A DNA stretch of 64,000 nt, taken from NCBI RefSeq assembly GCF_000196115.1, contig NC_005027.1, forward strand, positions 2,976,001 to 3,040,000, given 5' to 3'. This document shows, piece by piece, positions 54,299 through 63,874 of the stretch (position 1 is the first letter of the stretch; each line of letters opens with the position of its first letter). The notes under the pieces are model-generated. The model was not told the origin of the DNA. It worked only from the letters and a program-made list of their open reading frames with translations, and made no database searches. Source of the stretch: Rhodopirellula baltica SH 1 (GTDB lineage Bacteria > Planctomycetota > Planctomycetia > Pirellulales > Pirellulaceae). The translations under genes were made by a program, and so were the position numbers.

Positions 54299-55852
54299 CT
54301 ACCGGCTCAACGCGGCTTGGCGAATTTGCCTCACCAGATCCGCATCGGGACTGTTCAACGTCATCACTTGTTCCCGCTGTTGCCCGTCAGGATTTCGCAA
54401 GATCACGATCATTTCAGTCGCGGTTCCAGCCGACGGCGTGGCTGGACCAGCCAATGCAGCATTGGCTCCGTTCTGGTCGGGAGCGTTGAGTGCTGGTCCG
54501 CTGGCAAATCCGTTCGATGCGGGCTGAGTTGTGGACAACTGGTTGGCGACAGGAGCGACGGGGGTTCCTTGATACAAACGCCCCAGTTGAATGCGTTCCA
54601 ATTGCCAATGGACAGATCCAGGCCCGGTGTAGATTCCCAAGTCGGACTTGTAATCCGCTGCGTTGCAGACGCCGATCAAGACACCGCGGTCGTCGAACAA
54701 ACCACCGCCGCTGCGGCCATCGATCGGAGCACCATCGATTTCCAAGTTGGACATACCGAGGTTTTGATTGTATTTGTCGACACCGGTGATGCGGGTGTCC
54801 CGGCGACTCGGATCGTCGCCGCGGTCACATCCAAAGCTAAACGCAGTTTGACCCACTTTGACCTTTTCGCCTTCTTGAATCACCTTCACGGGAGTGACTG
54901 CGAAACCAGGTCGTATCGCAACCAATCCGATGTCTCGATCGCCCGCGTCATAGTCGACGACTTGTCCCGAAACGGTTCGGACTTCGCCAGCGACGAACAA
55001 GTCCACTTCGATTCGATCTTTGCCTTCGCCATCGCGGAACAAGTGACCGCATGTCAGCACCAGGGCTTCGTCACCGTTGGTATCAATGATTGTTCCTGTA
55101 CCAGCCCCATATCCACGACCGTCAAACACTCGCAAACGCACCGTCGCTGCTTTCGCGTTTTCAATTGCATCGGCCAGCGACATGCTGGGCATCGGCTCCA
55201 TCGCCGCGTCTTGCGAACTCACCAATTGCCCGGATGATCCGGCCGCTTGGTTATTCATCGATTGCCAACCACCGGCAAAGCCAGAATCTCGGTCGGCACG
55301 CTCTTTTCGAATGGCACGACGTGGGCTGCGGTCGACTGCGTTTTGTCCGGAGGTCAGAGGGGCCAACCGGGTTTGTGGTTCGTTCCACGCTTGCTCGGAC
55401 GACGCACTTCGTGTGGGGATCAGGGGACCGGCGGCAGATTGGTTCAACGCGGCGGTGAGTTCGCTGACCGTTTGAACTCCCAACAATCGCGTGACTTCTT
55501 TGCCTTCGCGAAGCACCACATAGGTCGGGGTACTGCGAATTCCAAAGCGGCGAGTCAGGTGTGCTTCGTTGTCGACGTTGACTTGGCGAACAGGAACGCC
55601 TCGAGCAATCAACTCTGACACGATCGGCTTCATCGCCAAACATGGTCCGCACTGAGACGATGAGAACTCCAGCAACACGGCATCGTTCGCCGAAGCGGAG
55701 GACGCGAGAGCGGAGACGGCAAAGCAGACCGTCATGAACTGAATCATGAGGTGCCGGGCAAACCAACGAATTTGCCGTGATCGGTCGAGAACGCCAGCCA
55801 GTTGATGAGTCGTTTGCACTCTCGTCCCTCCTTGGACGATGGAATAGTTCAA
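54299..55852 (-). CDS. Thioredoxin-trypsin-like serine protease fusion
   Basis: A 517-residue exported protein. A hydrophobic segment at about residues 36-55 serves as signal peptide or anchor. Residues 56-140 form a thioredoxin-like domain with Cys68 and Cys71 in SQCGPCLAMKP. After a 90-residue polar linker comes a trypsin-like fold (about 235-430): His270 in LTCGHLFRDG, Asp307 in DRDIGLVAI and Ser381 in DGRSGGGLFDD. The serine motif is GRSGGG, not GDSGG, so the oxyanion region is slightly altered. The tail is Ala/Pro-rich and ends in a helix. Alternative start ATG at 55747. A GNAT-like gene follows in the same operon. Confidence 0.7.
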   Translation of the reverse strand: MNYSIVQGGTRVQTTHQLAGVLDRSRQIRWFARHLMIQFMTVCFAVSALASSASANDAVLLEFSSSQCGPCLAMKPIVSELIARGVPVRQVNVDNEAHLTRRFGIRSTPTYVVLREGKEVTRLLGVQTVSELTAALNQSAAGPLIPTRSASSEQAWNEPQTRLAPLTSGQNAVDRSPRRAIRKERADRDSGFAGGWQSMNNQAAGSSGQLVSSQDAAMEPMPSMSLADAIENAKAATVRLRVFDGRGYGAGTGTIIDTNGDEALVLTCGHLFRDGEGKDRIEVDLFVAGEVRTVSGQVVDYDAGDRDIGLVAIRPGFAVTPVKVIQEGEKVKVGQTAFSFGCDRGDDPSRRDTRITGVDKYNQNLGMSNLEIDGAPIDGRSGGGLFDDRGVLIGVCNAADYKSDLGIYTGPGSVHWQLERIQLGRLYQGTPVAPVANQLSTTQPASNGFASGPALNAPDQNGANAALAGPATPSAGTATEMIVILRNPDGQQREQVMTLNSPDADLVRQIRQAALSR

Positions 55853-56120
55853 TCAGCACAAAGTGTCCCTGAGCTCCCCATCACCATCCTTGGCAACGAA
55901 GAAACCACTTTGTGTCCGTCGCGCGATGGTCGGACATCCTCCCGAACCACGGCAACCCCAATTGAATCGGCCATCCGCCAAAACTTGAGCGTTTCTGACG
56001 AGAAAATCGAAAAAAGTTGCAAGCACGCAAATTTCGAAACCGGCTTCAGCACTAAAGCAGTGTGCTTTCCTCACAAATTGCAGGTCGTGCGGGAGAAGTC
56101 ACGTCTGCGACGTCCGGCAG

Positions 56121-57506
56121 CTACTCTGCCTTTTCCAGGCCGGTTGCCTTGGCGTCCTTTTCGGCTTCCTCTGCCAATTGTTTGGCCGCAGCCTTCTTTG
56201 CGGCTGCGTTTTCTTTCTCCGCCTTCTTCTTGGCCTCGATCTCGGCCGCCGCACGCTCAGCCTTCTCTGCCGCGGCGGGATCAGCGATATAGGGCTTCCC
56301 GGCGCGGTAACGATCCAGGATTTTGCCAGCAAATTCCTTCGCATCCTCGGGAGCCGACTCGACCACTTTCTCTTGCCAGCCAACCGCTTCCTTGAATTCA
56401 CCATGCGCGGCCAGTGCAGCCGCGAGAGCTGAAAGGTCACTGACGTTTCCGTAGCCATTCAGTTCGCACGCCTTCTTGGCGGCTTCCACAGCGGCATCCG
56501 AATCCCGCAGCGATTCATCGTCGGTGGTCGCTAACAACCAAGCTCGATTTTGGTGGGCCAAACCGTATTCGGGCGCCAGTTCTATGGCTTTTTCGTAGTC
56601 CGACAATGCTTCCTTGGCTTTGCCGAGCTGATAACGGTTGTAGCCCCGGTTGTTCCAAGCCACCGGGTCTTTCTCGTTCAGCTCCAAAGCCGCGGAGAAA
56701 TCGGCAGCAGCGGCCGCGTACTCGTGTTGCTGAAAACGGATGTAACCGCGGCCCATGATCGCGGCGACGTCCTCGGGATTGTCGTCCACGATCGCATCGT
56801 AGTCCTGAATCGCTTTTTCCATTTCACCTGCGGACTTGTACGCTAAAGCCCGCTGGCGAAGCAGCCCCGCGTTGCCTTCGCGAACTTCCAATGCCTCGGT
56901 GTAGTCGCCGATTGCCGCTTCGAATTCACGCTGAGCCATTCGAACGGCTGCCCGGTTGATGATCGGAGTGATATCTTCGGGATCGAGCTTCAACGCTCGC
57001 TCGTAGTCTTTGATTGCGGCGTCGTGTTCGCCGCGAGCGGCATAGAAAAGTCCTCGGCTGCTGTACGCGTGGGCTTCTTCGTAGCCCTTTTCAATGGCTT
57101 CGTTGAAGTCCGCCATCGCCTTTTCCTGCTCTCCCAAAGCCCACCAGGCTGACGCTCGAAGCGTGTGGTAGCGGCCTTCTTCAGGGAACTCCTCGATCAG
57201 ATCGGTGTAGATGCCGGTCGATTCCGCCAATTCGACCGCGTTCACCTTGTCGACGGCACCGCGAGTCCCATCGTGCGTCACGATCACGTAGTCTTCTCCG
57301 CGATCTTCGACCACCGTCAACAAATCACCTTTCGCGATGACGTCAACGACTTTGTCTTCCTTCGCGAATTGCATTTCGACGCGAGCGACCACGGGTTGTC
57401 CAGGCTTTGCCGCGAATGTTGCCGAGGCGTTGATCCAGCAAAACGCGGCAAAGACAGAAATTCCAACTCGGACGGCCCAAGGGCGAGAATCAAACACGGC
57501 GTTCAT
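56121..57506 (-). CDS. Exported TPR protein with SH3-like N-terminus
   Basis: A 461-residue protein. VRVGISVFAAFCWINASATFAA is a signal peptide. An SH3-like domain follows (VVARVEMQFAKEDKVVDVIAKGD...GAVDKVNAVELAES). Then six or more TPR units (for instance AHAYSSRGLFYAARGEHDAAIKDYERAL and ITPIINRAAVRMAQREFEAAIGDYTEAL). The last 60 residues are a charged Ala/Glu/Lys coiled coil (EKAERAAAEIEAKKKAEKE). It is probably a periplasmic or surface protein-protein scaffold. Stops 268 bases upstream of the protease gene. Confidence 0.75.
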   Translation of the reverse strand: MNAVFDSRPWAVRVGISVFAAFCWINASATFAAKPGQPVVARVEMQFAKEDKVVDVIAKGDLLTVVEDRGEDYVIVTHDGTRGAVDKVNAVELAESTGIYTDLIEEFPEEGRYHTLRASAWWALGEQEKAMADFNEAIEKGYEEAHAYSSRGLFYAARGEHDAAIKDYERALKLDPEDITPIINRAAVRMAQREFEAAIGDYTEALEVREGNAGLLRQRALAYKSAGEMEKAIQDYDAIVDDNPEDVAAIMGRGYIRFQQHEYAAAAADFSAALELNEKDPVAWNNRGYNRYQLGKAKEALSDYEKAIELAPEYGLAHQNRAWLLATTDDESLRDSDAAVEAAKKACELNGYGNVSDLSALAAALAAHGEFKEAVGWQEKVVESAPEDAKEFAGKILDRYRAGKPYIADPAAAEKAERAAAEIEAKKKAEKENAAAKKAAAKQLAEEAEKDAKATGLEKAE

Positions 57507-58047
57507 AGATTTCTTCGGAAGGTGCTGAGATCGGTTGAAAACGTGGCCTCGATGCCAACGGTCTCAAAACGGAAGCCTCGAGCTGTTTGACACAGTCGGG
57601 GATCGGGCGTGCAAAGAAGAAATTTATCAACCAGAAACTCCCCTCACGAGGGACGCCGCCCGGGAAATGGGAATCTTCCCGAGATTTCCGAAGCGGGTTT
57701 GTTTTGTTCGGGCGATTCAGACGCCTCGGGTGGTTGACCGGCAAAAACTTACGTGCTGTAGGATATTTGTGCAGATTGCAACGATTGTGCCCATTGCAAC
57801 AAATAGGCACTTTTTTATCACCTGAACGATTGTAACCTTCTAGACCCGATCTAATCTGGTGCGACAGAGTAGCAGCCTCGCCCCCCCTGGGGTGCTGCGT
57901 GAATGCTCCGAGCAATGTCTTTTTGAACGACAACTGTCCGGTTTGGCGCTGCTCGCACTGAAATGATTCACACCCTTCACGTGTGCCGTCGGACTTCGAT
58001 TGGCATCCGTTTCCATCGTTGTTTATGACTCTTTGAGGATTTCACCA
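57507..58047. other. Long divergent leader region before the YTV-repeat gene
   Basis: 540 bases between the TPR gene (minus) and the YTV gene (plus). No real gene was seen. It holds a T-run (57811-57816) after a weak GTGCC/GGCAC stem, a tandem pair of ATTGCAAC elements (57775-57800), a GC-rich hairpin at 57872-57898, and a possible promoter with TAATCT at 57852-57857. The length suggests a complex leader. Confidence 0.4.
57872..57898 (+). promoter_or_regulatory. Hairpin in the leader of the YTV-repeat gene
   Basis: GCAGC pairs with GCTGC (outer stem) and CCCC with GGGG (inner stem). It lies 150 bases before the start at 58048. Could control translation or mRNA stability. Not a terminator: no T run. 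Confidence 0.3.
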
Positions 58048-59802
58048 GTGAAGTTTGGATCCACTTTTGCGAGCATTGCCGCGGCATGCTTCGCCTCCAT
58101 GGTGGCTACTGCCATGGCACAATGCGTTCCGTGCGGCGGATGCTCCGATCCGTGCGGCGTTTCAGCACCCGTCGTCAGCAGCGGTTGCGGCGGCGCAATT
58201 GGTTGCGGCCAAGGCTACGTCGTCCCCAGCCAGACCTATTCGACGGGCGTGGTTTACAGCAGCGGCCCATCGGTGATGGGCGGTTCGGTTGTCACCTCGT
58301 CGGTTCCTGCTCGCGAAACCATTTGCGAACCTGTCGTCGGTTATCGCGTCGTCATGAAGCCGACCTATGTGACCGAATCCCGCATGGTCAACGTGACCGA
58401 AAGCCAACCGGAAACTCGCTTCCGCACCAAGACGGTCTACAAGACGGTTCCAGTGACCGAAGAAAAGTACCGCACCAAAGTGGTCAACGTGCCGAAGACG
58501 GACACGAAGACGATCACCTACTCGGTTTTGGTTCCCGTGAAGGAAGAGAAGCAAGTCGAAGTCACCGAGTCGGTGCCTCAGTGGTCCGAAATTCCGGAAG
58601 AGTACACCGTTCGTGTCCCAACCCTGGTCGACGTTCCTGAAACGTACACCGTCAAGGTGCCAAAGTTGGTCGACGAGACTTTCACTTACACCGTCAACGT
58701 GCCACAAGCCGTGACGACTCAAAAGACTCGAACAGTCGTCAACGCTGTTCCAGTCACCAAGAGTCGCACGATCGAAGTCGCTGTGCCAAAGACGACCATG
58801 CAAACAGTCACCAAAGATTACGGTCACTGGGAAGAACAAGTCGTTGAAGTCGCCTCGGCTCCTGTTGCCAGCACAGTCGCTTATGTCGGCGGATGCGGAT
58901 CAACTTCGTCGGTCGGCTCTGCTTGTGGTGGATCTTGCGGACGTCGTGCTTGCGGATGCCGCTCATGTGGCGGTTGCGTTTCCAAATGTGGCGGATGCGG
59001 CACCGGGTACGGACAAACCTACGCCGGTTGCGGTGGCGGAGTCTCGTACTCAGCCCCTGCATCGACCGCTTGCGGATCGACAACCAGCACCATCACCAAA
59101 CGCGTTTGGGTCCCCAACGTTGTGACCGAAGAAGTGCCTGTGACAACCAGCACGACCGAGTCGCAAGTGGTTAATTACACCGTGTACGAACAACAAGCGA
59201 CCCAGGTCCCTTACGAGTGCACGACCATCGTTTACCAACCTGAAACCCGCACCGGATCAAAGCAGGTTGTCCAGTACGTGGACGAAACTCGCACACGTAC
59301 TCGCAAGGAAGTCCAGTACAACGAGGAAACTCGGACTCGCATTCGCAAACAACTGACCTACACCTCGGTCACCAAAACGGAAACGATTCCCTACGTCACC
59401 TACAAGACAGAAGAACGTACAAAGGAAGTTAGCTTCACTTACAACGTTCCTGAATACACCGTCGAACCTTACACAACCACTCGTTACGACCAAGTCGCCG
59501 AGCAAGTGGTTGAGGAGTACACCGTCAGTGTTCCTGTCACCGTGACAAAGGAAAAGAAAGTCCAAGTCTGCAAGATGGTCCCGACCTTGGTGGAAGAATC
59601 CTTCACGCCTTGTGCTGAACCAGCTGCTATGGGCGGGTATCAATCCGGACCAGCCATCAACGTGGGACCATCGGTCATCATGGGCGGTAGCGGAGCAAGC
59701 GGATGCAGCACCCCAATCCATTACCAATCGGCTCCGTCGATCGGCAGTGGCTGCGGAAGCTGTGGCGCAACGGTCAGTGCATCGCCTTGCACCGGTTGCT
59801 AA
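58048..59802 (+). CDS. Secreted cysteine-rich YTV-repeat protein
   Basis: A 584-residue exported protein. The GTG at 58048 has GAGG eight bases upstream; KFGSTFASIAAACFASMVATAMA is the signal peptide. The mature protein has many Tyr-Thr-Val segments of the kind E-x-YTV-x-VP, with Glu/Lys/Val-rich surroundings (for instance YTVRVPTLVDVPETYTVKVP, KEKKVQVCKMVPTLVEES), and a central block of about 100 residues very rich in Cys and Gly (CGGSCGRRACGCRSCGGC and similar). YTV-repeat cysteine-rich proteins are reported from planctomycete cell walls, so it is probably a crosslinked surface-layer component. A strong terminator follows at 59968. Codon use looks like a highly expressed gene. Confidence 0.7.
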   Translation: MKFGSTFASIAAACFASMVATAMAQCVPCGGCSDPCGVSAPVVSSGCGGAIGCGQGYVVPSQTYSTGVVYSSGPSVMGGSVVTSSVPARETICEPVVGYRVVMKPTYVTESRMVNVTESQPETRFRTKTVYKTVPVTEEKYRTKVVNVPKTDTKTITYSVLVPVKEEKQVEVTESVPQWSEIPEEYTVRVPTLVDVPETYTVKVPKLVDETFTYTVNVPQAVTTQKTRTVVNAVPVTKSRTIEVAVPKTTMQTVTKDYGHWEEQVVEVASAPVASTVAYVGGCGSTSSVGSACGGSCGRRACGCRSCGGCVSKCGGCGTGYGQTYAGCGGGVSYSAPASTACGSTTSTITKRVWVPNVVTEEVPVTTSTTESQVVNYTVYEQQATQVPYECTTIVYQPETRTGSKQVVQYVDETRTRTRKEVQYNEETRTRIRKQLTYTSVTKTETIPYVTYKTEERTKEVSFTYNVPEYTVEPYTTTRYDQVAEQVVEEYTVSVPVTVTKEKKVQVCKMVPTLVEESFTPCAEPAAMGGYQSGPAINVGPSVIMGGSGASGCSTPIHYQSAPSIGSGCGSCGATVSASPCTGC

Positions 59803-59842
59803 TCAGCAGCTCGAATTTTCGTCCACATTGAAGTGGGCAATG

Positions 59843-59916
59843 CGTTGACGGAACGTTCTTTGTCGCAACAAAAGCATGTTGAATGAGAAAGTCTGATTCA
59901 AAACGATCCGTCAACG
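59843..59916. repeat. Long-range inverted repeat downstream of the YTV gene
   Basis: CGTTGACGGA (59843-59852) and TCCGTCAACG (59907-59916) are perfect complements 54 bases apart, between the stop and the terminator. This would form a 3' UTR stem. Confidence 0.5.
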
Positions 59917-59967
59917 ACAACTCGACTCCAAAACGCTAGACCGAGATACTCCACTCGGTCGGCGACG

Positions 59968-60001
59968 AACCCGTCCGCGATTTTTCGCGGGCGGGTTTTT
60001 T
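59968..60001 (+). terminator. Rho-independent terminator of the YTV gene
   Basis: A 12-bp stem (AACCCGTCCGCG with CGCGGGCGGGTT, one G-U pair), a 6-base loop and T6 directly after. It lies 165 bases past the stop at 59802. The best terminator in the window. Confidence 0.9.
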
Positions 60002-60088
60002 ATGCGCAGTGCTGGATGATTTCAGACGGACGCTGGAGGATTCAGATGGACGCTGGCGGTGGCAAAATACAACTCAGCGAAAACTCTC

Positions 60089-60955
60089 TCAGCGCCACAA
60101 GGCTTCGATCGACTCGCGACGAGTTGGTTTGTTCCAAACTGCGTTCACTCCCGATCGATACGCGCTTTCAATTTGCGTTGGCGATGCCATTCCAGTCATC
60201 CAAATGTGACGGTATTGGCGACCTTCCACAGCGGACGCCAACTCGCAAGGCTTCTCATCTGAACATCGCCACACCGAATCGTCCCAAACCACGTGTGCGG
60301 AGGTGAATCGATCCGCGCGAGTCAATCCATCTCGACGCCACGTCATGACGGGGACTGGCCGGCTCAATTCACCCGCGATAGCTTCGACGGTCCCGAACAG
60401 GGCATCAGCGATTGCCCAAGATTGAGAAACGATGATCAAACCCTGGGTCGAATTCGACGCGTCAGCCGAACGGTCCACTCCGCCCAACCAAAGCGGAAGC
60501 GTTTGCGTACTGTCTCGCCAACCGATTGACTCAACCCAACCTTCTTGCCCTGGCAATCCAACCGAAGGAGCCACCAACGGTCCCAACCATCGCAACACTT
60601 TCGCGTTCGGAGCGACACGCTTCAGCTCACGGACGTGATCGGAACCAATGAAGTGCGAACGATCGGTTTGAGCCAGCAACACATGTGACAACGGAAGTCG
60701 CGGCGGCGAAGCAAGCATGCACGCGACACTGGAATAGGTCGCGACCGCATCCGCGTTCTGCTCGCAAAGTGCCTTGGCGTGCAATGCCAATGAATCGGAA
60801 GAGTCGCCCACCCAAGCGACGATGCATGGCGGACTGATGTCTGGCTCGAATTCGGAATTTTCAATGGCCCGAATTTCAGTTGCCTGATTCTCTACCGCCT
60901 CAGCGGAGACATTGTCTCTGAAGGATTCGTTCGACTTAGAAAGCGTGATTCTCAT
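60089..60955 (-). CDS. Degenerate receiver-like protein
   Basis: A 288-residue protein with two receiver-like folds: one (CIVAWVGDSSDSLALHAKAL) ends near residue 130, the second (GLIIVSQSWAIADALF ... GVNAVWNKPTRRESIEALW) near the C-terminus. The second keeps the Lys-Pro motif but not a clear acidic pocket, so phosphorylation seems unlikely. It overlaps the end of the HTH-EIIA gene by 20 bases and should be co-translated with it, so it is a likely regulatory partner. Function unknown. Confidence 0.5.
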   Translation of the reverse strand: MRITLSKSNESFRDNVSAEAVENQATEIRAIENSEFEPDISPPCIVAWVGDSSDSLALHAKALCEQNADAVATYSSVACMLASPPRLPLSHVLLAQTDRSHFIGSDHVRELKRVAPNAKVLRWLGPLVAPSVGLPGQEGWVESIGWRDSTQTLPLWLGGVDRSADASNSTQGLIIVSQSWAIADALFGTVEAIAGELSRPVPVMTWRRDGLTRADRFTSAHVVWDDSVWRCSDEKPCELASAVEGRQYRHIWMTGMASPTQIESAYRSGVNAVWNKPTRRESIEALWR

Positions 60956-61643
60956 CCAGCGACATCTCGGCTTCGTTCAAGATCGCCCAAGCGTCTGCCG
61001 GCGTGTCACTTGCACGCACACCTTCCAGGAAGGCTTCATCGGAGACGATCCGGCTCAGTTTCGCCAAAATACGCAAGTGCGAACTGTCGTCATAAGAGCA
61101 GATCAAAAAGAAAATGTCGGTCAATTGCCCGGTATCAGAGAAAGCAACCGGCGTTGGGCAAATTCCCATCGCCAACACTGATTCCGCCAAAATGGACGTT
61201 TGCGGACGACGCGGGTGAAGCAATGCGACACCGCAGTCCAAAGCCGTTGGATGCAATTTTTCGCGAGTCGCTACCGCTTCCGCCATCGCGGGTGCGTCCC
61301 AAAGCATGCCCGTTCGACTGGCTAGTTCGCACATATTGCGAATCACGCTGCCACGAGTCCTGGCAACAAACGGGTTGGAAACCAACTCCACAGGACAGAT
61401 CTCTGCCAAAGTATGCGGCGGGGCCTCTGATCGACGATGCAATACTGCTCGAACTTGATCGAGTTCACCTTGATCGCTCAACCCGATTCGTTCTTCGAGC
61501 CAGTGATGGATCTCGGCCTCGTTGAATTTCCAGTCACCTCCGACTCGCCGGCCCGGCAAGTTTCCTCGCGAAACCATTTTTCGAACTTGGTCGGGAGTGA
61601 TGTGCAGGTATTCAGCCAACTGCGGGATATCTAAGTCTTCCAT
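60936..61643 (-). CDS. HTH-PTS EIIA fusion protein (PtsN-like)
   Basis: A 235-residue protein. Residues 1-55 form an excisionase/MerR-type helix-turn-helix (LAEYLHITPDQVRKMVSRGNLPGRRVGG). Residues about 75-230 are a fructose/mannitol-type EIIA domain, with CGVALLHPRR replacing the usual GVALPH motif; His143 can take a phosphoryl group from HPr. No PTS permease or EI/HPr is nearby, so this is probably a regulatory phosphotransferase output like PtsN, here tied to DNA or to a partner. The downstream receiver-like gene overlaps it. Confidence 0.7.
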   Translation of the reverse strand: MEDLDIPQLAEYLHITPDQVRKMVSRGNLPGRRVGGDWKFNEAEIHHWLEERIGLSDQGELDQVRAVLHRRSEAPPHTLAEICPVELVSNPFVARTRGSVIRNMCELASRTGMLWDAPAMAEAVATREKLHPTALDCGVALLHPRRPQTSILAESVLAMGICPTPVAFSDTGQLTDIFFLICSYDDSSHLRILAKLSRIVSDEAFLEGVRASDTPADAWAILNEAEMSLDENHAF

Positions 61644-61747
61644 CGCTCAAGCTTGCCTAGTTTTCAATGAATTGTGGTGATCACGAGCCAATCGCCGCTC
61701 AGATTTATCTTGACGAAAGTTCATGAAAATCGCTAAATCGACTCAAG

Positions 61748-63463
61748 TTGTTGTCTCGACCGCGCCCGCCGACTCCAAAGTGCAATCTTTTGCCGAACCA
61801 TTTTCATCACTTCGTCGCTCCGCAGTCGAGCGCCATCATAGGTGGATTCTTCCGAATCGTCCTCACCTTGATGGCGGCTTCGTTGGTCTGCGTCGTGATC
61901 GTGATGAATCCGGCTCCCTTGGTCGCGCAGTCGAACTACGGCGAAACTCCACAAACAAATCTTGCTCCGATCCAATCGCCCGCCACTGGCGTCTCACCGT
62001 ACGGACAGTCGACAATTGCCCCTCCCCCCGGCGTTGCGAATGGTGCGCCAAATGGCAGTTACGGCAGTTCGATTTACGCCAGCCCAAACTTTGCCACTCC
62101 GCCACGCCCCAACACCGCTCCGGTGTCGGGATCGCTGTTTGATCCTTACGCATCGGCGGCCGCGGCTCCAAACTCTTTCGCGGTGCCCCAGTACACGCCA
62201 ACGCCGCTCGGATCACCCGTTCCGTTGAATTCCGCCGCCGGAGCATACCCTCCCGCAACGGGAAACGCCGCTTATCCCAACGGCGGTTTGCTGAACGGAC
62301 TTTTCTCCGGCAGTATGTTCACACAAGGTTCAACCTCGGCGCCCTATCAAGGGGCCACTTATCAGGGCAATGGATTCGCGACCGGGTTCGGTGGAGGAAC
62401 TGCCGTCCCGTACGACGCAGGATCCATCTACACCGGTGCACCTCCGACTTACCCCGGAACCGGCATGCCTTACCAAGGCGGAACCGGCTATCCAGGCACC
62501 GCGATTCCTCCGCCGGGTTTAGATCCTTATCCGTCGGCGGCCTATCCATCCGGATCCCCGTCCACACTATTCCCCGGTGGATTCTCAGGTTCTCCGTCGA
62601 GCCTATTTCCGGGCGGTTTCAGTTCACCGGAGGCCGTCAGCGCATATCGAATGCTCAACGGACCGAGGATTCGCCACACATTCATCGGTGGTGGCGATGG
62701 AGCAACCGATGTCGGATACAACCAAACCGACGCCTCGATCGGATTCGCGTTCCCCAACTTTCTGTTCAGCACACGGCCTTTGTTCGTCGTTCCGTCGTTT
62801 TCGCTGTACCTGTTCGATGGACCATCCACGCCTGCTGCAGCCCCGACACGCATGCTGCCCAGCAATGCCTATGCTGCGTCGATCGATTTCGGCTGGCAAA
62901 CCGATCCCAATCAAATCGTTGGTGCTGAGCTCGGAGTCCGAGTTGGGGCGTACACCGATTTTGACACTTTCAACAGCGACAGCATCCGCGTGCTCGGAAA
63001 AGGGCTCGCCTCCTTCCGCTTGACCCCCACGTCGACGTTGAAGGGTGGCGTCTATTACCTGGACCGACTCGACACAAAGCTCCTTCCTGCGGGGGGATTG
63101 CTGTGGCAGCCAAATCCTTACACCCGGTTCGACATTTTCTTCCCTGAGCCAAAAATGGCAAAATATTGGCGAACGATCGGGACCCGTGACGTTTGGTGGT
63201 ACCTGGCCGGCGAATACGGCGGTGATTCTTGGACGCTCAGCGATACTTTGCTCGCACCAGACGGCGAACGCGTCGATATCAACCAGATCAACGCGATGTT
63301 TGGATTCGAATGGGGCAACTCGCAATTGCTGCGAACCGGCCAACGTTCCGGATTCATCGAAGCCGGCATCTCGTTTGACCGAGAATTGCTCTACGAACAA
63401 TCGGTCTCGGGCAACACAAGCTTGGAAGAAGCGTTTATTCTAAGAGCGGGAATTGGCTACTGA
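61748..63463 (+). CDS. Secreted Gly/Pro-rich protein with beta-rich C-terminus
   Basis: A 571-residue exported protein. The hydrophobic segment [24 protein letters not shown] (about 30-53) with PAPLVAQ after it is a signal peptide; the start is uncertain (TTG at 61748, ATG at 61871). Residues about 70-280 are rich in Gly, Pro, Tyr and Ser. From about 290 to the end is an outer-membrane-like beta structure ([55 protein letters not shown]) with an aromatic last residue. It may be a surface or outer-membrane protein. Not a known family to me. Divergent from the HTH-EIIA gene. Confidence 0.5.
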   Translation: MLSRPRPPTPKCNLLPNHFHHFVAPQSSAIIGGFFRIVLTLMAASLVCVVIVMNPAPLVAQSNYGETPQTNLAPIQSPATGVSPYGQSTIAPPPGVANGAPNGSYGSSIYASPNFATPPRPNTAPVSGSLFDPYASAAAAPNSFAVPQYTPTPLGSPVPLNSAAGAYPPATGNAAYPNGGLLNGLFSGSMFTQGSTSAPYQGATYQGNGFATGFGGGTAVPYDAGSIYTGAPPTYPGTGMPYQGGTGYPGTAIPPPGLDPYPSAAYPSGSPSTLFPGGFSGSPSSLFPGGFSSPEAVSAYRMLNGPRIRHTFIGGGDGATDVGYNQTDASIGFAFPNFLFSTRPLFVVPSFSLYLFDGPSTPAAAPTRMLPSNAYAASIDFGWQTDPNQIVGAELGVRVGAYTDFDTFNSDSIRVLGKGLASFRLTPTSTLKGGVYYLDRLDTKLLPAGGLLWQPNPYTRFDIFFPEPKMAKYWRTIGTRDVWWYLAGEYGGDSWTLSDTLLAPDGERVDINQINAMFGFEWGNSQLLRTGQRSGFIEAGISFDRELLYEQSVSGNTSLEEAFILRAGIGY

Positions 63464-63582
63464 GCCGATTTTCCCACGGCAGCGAATTTGACGTTGCGTT
63501 CGCAGGGGGGCACGCTAAACTTCTGCGATTCAGAAACATTGGTCCACCGCGATCACAAACGATCAGGAAAGCATCAGTCGGT

Positions 63583-63852
63583 ATGACGATTTCGAAAGAA
63601 CGGAAAGAAGAAGTAATCAGCGAGCACGGCGCCGCAGCTGGAGACACTGGTTCTCCTGAAGTGCAGATCGCAATTTTGACGGAACGAATCAACGGATTGA
63701 CCGAACACATGCGAACCCACCGCAAGGATTATGCCTCGCGTCGCGGTTTGCTGGGTTTGGTGAGTCGCCGTCGCCGTCTGCTGGATTACGTTCGTGGGCA
63801 AGACCCACAACGTTACTTGGATATCATTGGAAAACTTGGTATCCGCAAATAG
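63583..63852 (+). CDS. rpsO: 30S ribosomal protein S15
   Basis: An 89-residue S15: [12 protein letters not shown], then [49 protein letters not shown], the S15 consensus. It binds 16S rRNA helices 20-22. In E. coli it regulates its own mRNA through a leader pseudoknot and is followed by pnp; here the next gene is beyond the window end. The start ATG is preceded by no strong ribosome site. Possible promoter boxes TTGCGT and TAAACT lie in 63494-63521, but this is weak. Confidence 0.95.
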   Translation: MTISKERKEEVISEHGAAAGDTGSPEVQIAILTERINGLTEHMRTHRKDYASRRGLLGLVSRRRRLLDYVRGQDPQRYLDIIGKLGIRK

Positions 63853-63874
63853 TTTGTGACCGGGTGGTCGACGG

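Noticed and set aside
57490-57933. 147-codon minus-strand frame upstream of the TPR gene
   Set aside because: No family resemblance and it covers the divergent promoter region.
63488-63521. TTGACG followed by TAAACT as the rpsO promoter
   Set aside because: The spacing is 22 bases; TTGCGT with a 16-base spacer is a possible alternative, but neither is convincing.
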